From: Delphinapterus leucas
Lineage: Eukaryota; Chordata; Mammalia; Artiodactyla; Monodontidae
Assembly: GCF_002288925.2 (NCBI RefSeq)
Contig: NW_022098031.1
Span: forward strand, 12,855,484-12,919,483
DNA: 64,000 bases
Direction of reading: 5' to 3'
A program made the position numbers and the translations under genes. Positions 55,947-64,000 of this stretch are shown piece by piece. The notes under the pieces are model-generated. The model was given only the letters and a program-made list of their open reading frames with translations, ran no database searches and was not told the DNA's origin. Each line of letters opens with the position of its first letter. Within the stretch, counting starts at the first letter, position 1.

Positions 55947-58570
55947 CTTAAATAAAGGTAAAATAATACACTAACAGCATCAGCATCCAAAAATGTATCT
56001 TCACATATGAGCAGAGATAATGTCATTACAAGAATTAATATCTGTGAATAGGTCATAAACAGGGTAAAAGGGCTACCCATATATGCATTATAAATAGTAA
56101 ATGAGTTTCAAAATACAGTTAGCTAGACCACAATGTTACTTTTATCCATCAGTCCCCTACCCCTAGCACATTAAAAGTATTAGAAAAAGTTGTCATGGAA
56201 TTTACTAAGCAACATTCTGAGAACTTGACCTACTTTTCTCCAGACCACTAAAGAACCAAACCAAGTAGGTATTATCCTCATTTCACAGATGAGCAACATG
56301 AGGCGTAGTTAACTACAGTGGGGTTGTCCAAGATCACAGAGGTAAAAAGCGGGGTAGCTAGGAGGGAAATTTGGGCCCACTGGGCTCCATATTCCTTTCT
56401 ATTTAAATTAATTTGAACTCTTTGGGGCCTTTTCCATACATTTACATCATACTCTTTCTTTTCTCCTTTCTTCTGTATATATCATATATATGGTCTCATG
56501 TTCCCAGCTGAACCAAGTATCCACATCTTCTCTTTGTTTCTGTTCTCTCATCATCATTCTTTTGTTCTTGTATTCCCCAAGACTAGCAAGTCATATCAGA
56601 AAGCACAGTAAAGGCCGGGGGCCTTGTCATACTGGAGTCCCTCCTTGGTTATTTGGAAGAAAACTGACACCCTGTAAAGACCTAACAGCAGCCTAGCTAT
56701 CAAAGGAATAGTACCCTACTGTGTCATCTTTCAATCCTTCCGAACAGGGCTGGAAGGGAGGAAAGGAGAAAGAGGGAAGAAGGCTGTCCCTGCTGGAACT
56801 AACCCAGATTTAATTTGGGGTACTGAGAAACACCATGGATTTCCTGCTTTGCTTCTGACCCAGGACATGTAACATACTTCTAGCTCTAGAAGCTTTTCCG
56901 TGGTATCACTGGGATCCTTCTGTCATTAAACACTTGGTGACGATGACCAAGAATGACCAAGAATAATAAAAGGAGCACAGCTCAGCCCAAAAGATATCGA
57001 AAGGGTTACTAAAAGGAAATCCTAAATTTCAGATAAAATTGAGTTCTAAGAAACCTAATGTGCCTTAGATTCTTCCAAGATTTCTAGACTTTAAAATGAC
57101 CCATCATCCACCAACATTCCAAAACTGAGGTGGACTTTAGGTAGGAGCAGAAGAGTTATAGATAAGAGTTATACAAGAGTTATAGTTACACTTCCAACGG
57201 CATTATTTTTCTTAACGCCCCAGTACGAACCTATATCATCTACCCTATTCCTGTCCATTCTGCCTCTACACCCACTATCTTTTCCAGGGTAGATGGGGCA
57301 GGGAGATAGGAGGCTTTGAATATTCTAGTTTCTGCTGACATCCAACCAAGAAAATGTTTAAGCAACAAAAACTGCATCTTGTAGTCTAATACAATACCCT
57401 GTCGTGCTAAATATCTGAACCCAATAGCTACTGCAAAGACCTCCACATAAGCTAATAAGTTTTTCATCCATCATTAAAGAAATAAGAACTCTTCTGACAG
57501 AAAACAAATCATCGTAGAGAAAGCACTTCTTTGAGCAAAATCTACCTTCCAATTTAATTCTACGTTATCTAGTAAGTCATTTTTTGTCCTCAAGTATAGT
57601 CAGAAATCTAGTTCCAGGTCCTAAGCCCCAGATGGATACACAGCAGGTCCAAGGGCAGGAGGACAGACACACACAAAATGTTGTACAAAGAAGACCTAAC
57701 GCAATGAAGTTTCAGGCTAAATTCGTGATCTTAGCAACAGTTCAGGACCTATGCTAAATTTTTATTCAAATCAACTATAATCCCCTGCCACTCAGCTGAC
57801 TGCCCCATGATCCCTATAATTCCCCAAATAACGGACAGTGATAAGGTAGAACCAAAATAATTCCATGCAGATACAGAAATAAAGCATGCACTACAGCCAA
57901 TAAAGGGAAAATGAAACCTAAAACCAACCAACAAACAAAAACAGCACCTTGTAAAAGAGTCAAAAACAAAGATAAATTTTGGCCCAATGAATAAAAAGTC
58001 TCTTAATATTCTGTGGTCCCATCACATCTATTACAGAGGATTACTCTAAAGGCTTATGCAAAGATTAAGGAAAGAGAAGGATTCTTTCCTACTTTAAGGA
58101 GAGTAATATGCCTCAGGTGCCACCAGGATTCATCAAGGAGTAAAATACCTTTTCTTTTGCTTTTTTTTTTTTTTTTTTTTTTTTTGCTTTGGGCTCCCCT
58201 TATAAAAATTACACGAAATGTCTTCCCAAGTCACCCTTGAACTCTAATGAATTCATTTCCAAGTCTCTGTTCCCCTTGGGTTTATTCTGGTCTCTAAGCC
58301 TGATGCAACTTTATATATACTTTTAAAATCAGGAAAACACATTTATACTTAAATTTCAACACTAATTTATCTTGGATCAATAATGAAAAATACTTTGCTT
58401 TTCTAACTGTGGGACAAAAGGTATACATATACCCGAAGGACAGAAAAGGTTTGCTAAAAGAGCATAGTGAACATACTGCACTGAATCACCCTAATTCAAA
58501 AGCTAATATTTTTTTTACCTTTATTTCTAATACGACAGAGAGAAAATGCAAAATTTTAGTTATATTATAC
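55947..58570 (-). other. HELB: HELB intron, 2.6 kb
   Basis: A MIR-like stretch at about 56265-56380 (GTATTATCCTCATTTCACAG) and a T-homopolymer at 58162-58185 are present. Open frames at 57240-57552 (-) have no recognised domain. Confidence 0.7.
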
Positions 58571-58712
58571 CTCGTAGCATTGTCCACAATTAGTTCAGAT
58601 TCTGCTCTATGGTTTGTCTTTAGTTCAATAGCACAATTTCTTGACTTGAGAGTCTCAAAAAGATCTTTCAGCAAGTTACCAGGTTCAATACTGGGTAACT
58701 GTCTAATATCAC
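58571..58712 (-). CDS. HELB: HELB exon: motif III and TNHR block
   Basis: A 142-base exon after CCCCCTTTTAG with donor GAG|GTATAA. Joined to the previous exon it reads [20 protein letters not shown], the GDxxQLP motif III that senses nucleotide state. It then reads [31 protein letters not shown], with the TNHR motif. All key residues (Gly-Asp, Gln, Arg of TNHR) are present. The reading frame is continuous across both junctions. Confidence 0.96.
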
Positions 58713-59115
58713 CTAAAAGGGGGAAAAATACATAGAGTAGGTTTTATGTAACTGGGATCTGGAAATTTAGAAATTATTTTTATTTCTCCCTACTGATATA
58801 TGCTATAATTATAAAGACTTACTCTGAGGAAAAACGAAAAAAATCTTCGTTTAAAATTACTTAAGAACATTAAGTCTTCAAAAATATTCAACAACAACAA
58901 TAACAACAAAAACCATTCCAATTGGGCTTCCCTGGTGGCGCAGTGGTTGAGAGTCTGCCTGCCAATGCAGGGGACACGGGTTCGTGCCCCGGTCCGGGAA
59001 GATCCCACATGCCGCGGAGCGGCTGGGCCCGTGAGCCACGGCCGCTGAGCCTGCGCGTCCGGAGCCTGTGCTCCGCAACGGCAGAGGCCACAACAGTGAG
59101 AGGCCCGTGTACCGC

Positions 59116-59146
<31 letters not shown>

Positions 59147-60113
59147 ATTCCAATTAAACAATATAAGACAGAAAAAATAGTGATAACACAGTAAGGTAAA
59201 ACATGAACTTTTTTCATATCTATAAACACAGGCAAACTGTTGGGGCATATATTTTCACCAACAGGTAAAGAAAAAAACAGGCCTTAGATATCTAGAATTT
59301 AGTCACTTATTCAATCTTGCTCAATGTCTTACTAAACATGGAAAAATCTATGGCCTCAAATAAACTTAACGTACAAAATGCAAAATAAACAAACCCAGTG
59401 CATTTGATAATAAATTCAGTAATGTAATGATAACATTTTGCTCTATTAAAAATCTTTTTACTTTAAACACACAAGCAAACCTTAGAGAAAAGAGAAACTA
59501 TTTTCTGGTGGAAACTGAAAGAATGCTTAAGCTATTAATAAAACCAACTGCTTACACAATATCCTCAAATACGTAAAACAGTTATTTATAAATATATTGA
59601 TTCTCTCATTGCAATTCTATTTTTTCCTCCATTAAAAAACATGGTCTACACATCGGTACTACCTAATAGCATCAAACTGAATCTCACCGGAATTGGAAAG
59701 GACTTGTGAGGCTGGTGAGGTCTAAAGTGAATTACTAGCTTAAAATCGTAAAATTACTTTTAAGTGGTCTGTAATTCAGACTTTCTATTACTTCCAAATG
59801 ATCTACATCCTGATTTACTCTGAGTCTGTGAGAATTTTACTATTTTAATAGTCACCATTTAGGTAATTACAGTAACTCCTCACAACTCTATTTCATTCAC
59901 AACCTAGCTTGCTGATATCCTGGCCAAAACAAAGAGCCACCCAAGCTGATAGAGACTGGTCAGACTGAACTCAGAGCGGCTTCAGAGTGGGGTCTGAGAA
60001 ATGGCTTCCCGCCTGTAGGATATGGATATTAAAACAGTGAAATGGTATAAAGAACGTACTAACCACAATAATTTGAACCAAACAATTAGGATTCCAACAA
60101 TATTTTAACTTAC
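58713..60113 (-). other. HELB: HELB intron, 1.4 kb
   Basis: Contains one CHR-2 SINE (58924-59142). The remainder is unassigned A+T-rich sequence. Confidence 0.8.
58924..59142 (+). repeat. CHR-2-type SINE with target duplication
   Basis: Starts GGGCTTCCCTGGTGGCGCAG with an A-rich tail of AACAAAAC units. Flanked by CATTCCAATT (ends at 58923 and 59155). Young and near consensus. Confidence 0.95.
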
Positions 60114-60291
60114 CAAGGATAATAAGCTTAGAAAGTTGGGAGTGCTCACACAGTAAATTTAAAACTGATTTAAAGATTCCGACAGATACCAAACTCCCTT
60201 CATCCACAACCAGAACTCTAACCGAAGAAAATTTCCATGGCATGTCCTTGGTCATTGTTTTTGTCTCCCATAAGTAGAAGCTATAATTGAC
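60114..60291 (-). CDS. HELB: HELB exon: Walker B (motif II)
   Basis: A 178-base exon starting in phase 0 after GCTTGTAG and ending G|GTAAGTT. It encodes [20 protein letters not shown] and then [28 protein letters not shown] is the Walker B/DExx box that coordinates magnesium for ATP hydrolysis. It is the most upstream HELB exon I can find in the window. The Walker A exon should lie above 64000 or in the next stretch. From here to the stop the nine exons total 1590 bases, 529 residues, about the C-terminal half of the roughly 1087-residue human protein. Confidence 0.96.
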
Positions 60292-62744
60292 CTACAAGCA
60301 AAGTATGGCATTTTAAAATTCAGGTTATAAAATTTACCAAAAAAGAAAAAAAATTTTTTTAACAACATATTGTTTTAAAACAAAACTCTTAAATGGGGAA
60401 GGGACAGGGAGGATGTACATAGAGTAACACAGGGAAACAGACTAAAGAAATAGAGAACACAAAAGTTATAGGATGAATCCCAGAAAAGACAGATGAAATA
60501 GTTCAAAACATTGCTTCCTAGGGAGTACTTGGTGTGTTTAACAAGCTTCTCACACAGCACCATTCCACTGCAAGAACCCCAACCGTTCTCTTATCACTCT
60601 TGACCAGACAGAGCTCCCTGTTGTTTTCTACCCCCAAATAAACCTTCTCTTGGCCTTCTGAGATGGCCCAAACACTTAAGCCCCACTCTTGTGCCAACTG
60701 TAACACTCCATTCTGGAAATTAGGGGGTGCCTGCCCAAACTAACTATGAAAATACTACTTTTTCTCCTAGTATTCTAAACTCCCTTACGTCCCCAACATT
60801 GAAAAAACCACCACCAAGACCACTAAAAAAACTATTTATTACAGGGGTAATAATATGTACTATTTAAAAAAATACAGAAGAGGGAAACATTTTTTTGTAA
60901 AATTACAACCAGAGAATGTTAAATGTTTTGTTGTATACCATTTCCACAAATGTTTCTATGTTGTATGCATATATCTATATATGCTCACTTACACTAAAAA
61001 ATTATTTGCATTTTTTTCTGCTAAACCCGGTATCCCTAGCCCAAGGATGATAGCTAAGTGGCATAAGTGCCACCTCAATGCCTCTCCTGTGCCCTTACAC
61101 TCTTTCCTGAGCCTAAACATGGCTTCAGAAATGTCCTCCCAGCATCCCAACCTGATATTAAGATACTACCAATTGATCAGAGTTGGAACTTAAGATGAAA
61201 TTTAGTAACGATCCCTCTCTGGCCTCTCCTTTTCTAATTCAATCCTTCAGACTAAACAGAAGTGAAGGCGTAATGGAAAAAATCATAAACTGATCAGAAG
61301 ACTCTTCCACCAATGAGCTACACTGAACTGCTCTAGGATCATGCCCACTCACGTGACAAATAAAAGTAATGCAAAAGCAATTTCTGAGGTGGCTCGTGGG
61401 TCTATGATTCTGGTAGCCTTCCTTAGAACTGCTTTCTTCATTTCACTCTCTTGCTTAGGAACCTAAATGGCTCCCCAGTAAATCAAGTCCAAGCTTCTTT
61501 GTTAGGTATATAAGGTCTGTAGTAAATGAAGGGATCATGGCACCTTGGTAAGAGAAGCAAGCTGGGAGGTCAGAAATGTGAATCCCAGTGCTAGCTCTGC
61601 ACTCAGTTAAGGTTTGGGGCCAATTGTTTAACACACCCAAATTTTAAATGGCTCTCCTGTAAAATGCAGATAACATCACTTACCCACTTCACTCGTTTGT
61701 CAAGGATTTAATGAAACGGCAAAATACTTTACAAACTTTAAAGCTCAAATTCCCGGTCTAAACCAAGTGTAATTTCCATTATCTTACAATACACAGACTT
61801 CATTCCAATCAATGCAGTCCCCTCAAAACCCTCTATATGCACTTGATCATTCACCTCAATGCCTCTGGGAAGGCCTTTCCCTTAAATAAAATGTTCTTCT
61901 CCTTACCTGAGCTTCCTTGTCCATTAGACTCCAATTCAATTATTATTTCCTTCAGAAATCTTCCAACGACTAAGTTCCTTGATCTATAAAATGGCAGATC
62001 AGGGCTAAAGGAAACTCTCCAACTCTTTACAAGTTTAAAACTTCATGACTTTTAACTATAGCCAAAGCTATTTTTTTCAAGCACCTTAATTCATTTGAAA
62101 TGTTTATTATGCAACTACTATTTGCTAGGCACTGTTGTAGGCAAAGGAGATAAAGCACTAAACCAGATGATCCAAGTCCTCACTTTGACGGAGCTTTCAT
62201 TCTACAAAATGTGGACTCGTGTTTGAAACCAGTCCCATTGAGAAACAGGGCATGTGCCAGAATCTAAACTAACTACAGCATTAAGCATACACTTTAGTTT
62301 ACCTGACTTTTTTTTTTTTCTTCATAACAAGACGTTCTCAATGAAGGAAGCGGTACACTGATCTACCTTCTGGCACAAGCTCCTAACTCACTGCAAACAG
62401 TAACAGTTTATGTAGACTGGCTGTTTTGAGTGGCACTGATCTAAGTGATTAGCTACCACAAGGCGAGGATCTAGAAGACATTCAATAAATGCCTACTGGA
62501 AGAGTCAGTGTCAGAGTGAGGAGGTGTGAGAGCCTGGCAGCTCCTGGCTTTGGAAATGGAGGAAGGAAGCCACGATCCAAGAAATGTCGGCTTCCTCCGG
62601 GAAGGAGCTCGGCCCTGATGACACCTTGACACACTGTGACCTCTGTTTTGGACTGCTAGCTTTCAGAACTAGCAAGAAGTTTGGGCACAGAGAAGTTAAA
62701 TAACTTGTTGAATATGAAACAACCAGCAAGGATGGAGACAGTAT
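60292..62744 (-). other. HELB: HELB intron upstream of the Walker B exon
   Basis: Contains a MIR at about 61550-61700 (TGGCACCTTGGTAAGAGAAG, then GTTAAGGTTTGGGGCCAATT) and an L2-type 3' fragment at about 62095-62215 (TTTGCTAGGCACTGTTGTAG). I looked for the Walker A GKT exon on the - strand and did not find it. Confidence 0.7.
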
Positions 62745-62866
62745 TCAGCCAAGTTCTATTTTTAGGTTTTTGAGAAACCAGCATACTCTTTTCCACAGTG
62801 GCTGCACCAATTTACGTTCCCACCAACAATATAGTCTTGGGGGAGTGTACTTTCTAAGAATTTGTC
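62745..62866 (-). mobile_element. L1 ORF2 scrap
   Basis: The - strand frame YCWWERKLVQPLWKRVCWFL matches the L1 ORF2p C-terminal region. It is followed, after a deletion, by GGACAAATTCTTAGAAAG from an earlier part of ORF2. Confidence 0.75.
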
Positions 62867-62867
62867 C

Positions 62868-64000
62868 GGGGACGAGGGGAAGATGGCGGAAGAGTAAGAC
62901 GCGGAGATCACCTTCCTCCCCACAGATACACCAGAAATACATCTACACGTGGAACAACTCCTACAGAACACCTACTGAAGGCTGGCAGAAGACCTCAGAC
63001 CTCCCAAAAGTTAAGAAACCCCCCAACGTACCTGGGTAGGGCAAAAGAAAAAAGAATAAACAGAGACAAAAGAATAGGGCCGGGACCTGCACCAGTGGGA
63101 GGGAGCTGTGCAGGAGGAAAGGTTTCCACACACTAGGAAGCCCCTTCGCGGGCGGAGACTGTGGGAGGCGGAGCGGGGGAGCTTCGGGGCTGCGGAGGAG
63201 AGCACAGCAACAGGGGTGCGGAGGGCAAAGCGGGGAGATTCCCGCACAGAGGATCGGTGCCAACCGGCACTCACCAGCCCGAGAGGCTTGTCTGCTCACC
63301 CGCCGGGGCGGGAGGGGCTGGGAGCTGAGACTCGGGCTTCGGTGGGAGCGCAGGCAGAGGACCGGGGTTGGCAGCGTGAACACAGCCTGAAGGGGTTAGT
63401 GCACCACAGCTAGCCGGGAGGGAGTCCGGGAAAAGGTCTGGAGCTGCCAAAGAGGCAAGAGACTTTTTCCTCCCTCTTTGTTTCTTGGTGCGCGAGGAGA
63501 GGGGATTAACAGCGCTGCTTATAGGAGCTCCAGAGACGGGCGCGAGCCGCGGCTAAAAGCGCGGACCCCAGAGACGGGCGGGAGATGCTAAGGCTGCTGC
63601 TGCGGCCACCAAGAAGCCTGTGTGCGAGCACAGGTCACTATCCACACCCGCCTTCCGGGGAGCCTGTGCAGCCCGCCACTGCCAGGTTCCCGGGATGCAG
63701 GGACAACTTCCCCGGGAGAACGCAAACACGGTGGGCCTCAGGCTGGTGCAACATCACGCTGGCCTCTGCCGCCGAAGGCTCACCCCGCACTCCGTGCCCC
63801 TCCCTCCCCCCGGCCTGAGTTAGCCAGAGCCCCCGAATCAACGGCTCCTTTAACCCCGTCCTGTCTGAGCAAAGACCAGACGCCCTCCGGCGACCTACAC
63901 GCAGAGGTGGGGCCAAATCCAAAGCTGAGCCCCTGGGAGCTGTGAGAACAAAGAAGAGAAAGGGAAATCTCTCCCAGCAGCCTCAGGAGCAGCGGATTAA
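62868..64000 (+). mobile_element. L1 5'UTR, element continues past the window
   Basis: Starts GGGGACGAGGGGAAGATGGC, the canonical 5' terminus of cetartiodactyl L1s. It continues as more than 1.1 kb of G+C-rich 5'UTR with CpG sites retained. Retained CpG and little visible decay suggest a young insertion. ORF1 is not reached. It is antisense to HELB, within its intron. Confidence 0.88.

Noticed and set aside
61455..61640. Candidate for the missing HELB Walker A exon
   Set aside because: The translation lacks any G-x-x-x-x-GKT pattern and the sequence is a MIR repeat.

Overview
This is mammalian nuclear DNA, almost certainly from a cetacean. The window carries at least twenty tRNA-derived SINEs of the CHR class (CHR-1-like and CHR-2-like copies starting near GGGCTTCCCTGGTGGCGCAG), many with target-site duplications (TSDs), plus cetartiodactyl-type L1 elements and older L2 and MIR copies. 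No bacterial or viral coding organisation is present. The A+T-rich background, long introns and GT-AG exon borders are typical of a mammalian chromosome.

Two protein-coding genes lie tail to tail. The + strand carries the last two coding exons and 3'UTR of GRIP1 (19237-19383, 21823-22050, poly(A) signal 23584-23589). They encode most of PDZ domain 7 and the C-terminal tail of the glutamate-receptor-interacting scaffold. The - strand carries the last nine coding exons of HELB (60291 down to 35359). These give 529 residues with unbroken phase, covering the helicase motifs from Walker B to motif VI and the regulatory C-terminus. GRIP1 and HELB are also tail-to-tail neighbours on human chromosome 12q14.3 (recalled, not checked), so synteny supports both calls. 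The upstream exons of both genes lie outside the window, including the HELB Walker A exon.

Layout: 1-19236 is GRIP1 intron. It holds an ancient LTR (about 2.2-2.9 kb), a solo retroviral LTR inside a SINE (7.9-8.5 kb), and a near-full-length antisense L1 (11147-18711) that itself hosts two SINEs and a mariner-type miniature element. The last GRIP1 intron, last exon and 3'UTR occupy 19384-23610. From 24.1 to 34.8 kb is a nest of L1s inserted into L1s, with SINEs and an RPS29 processed pseudogene, filling nearly the whole space between the two genes. From 35.4 to 60.3 kb is HELB, with introns rich in L2, L1 and SINEs. From 60.3 to 64 kb is further HELB intron, ending in the 5' part of a + strand L1 that runs off the window.

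I found no undescribed gene system. The observations most worth a second look are the precisely nested solo LTR with duplicated STAT-like palindromes, two L1 5' regions whose antisense side points at nearby host exons, a possible read-through C-terminus in HELB, and the lineage-specific widening of the GRIP1-HELB gap.
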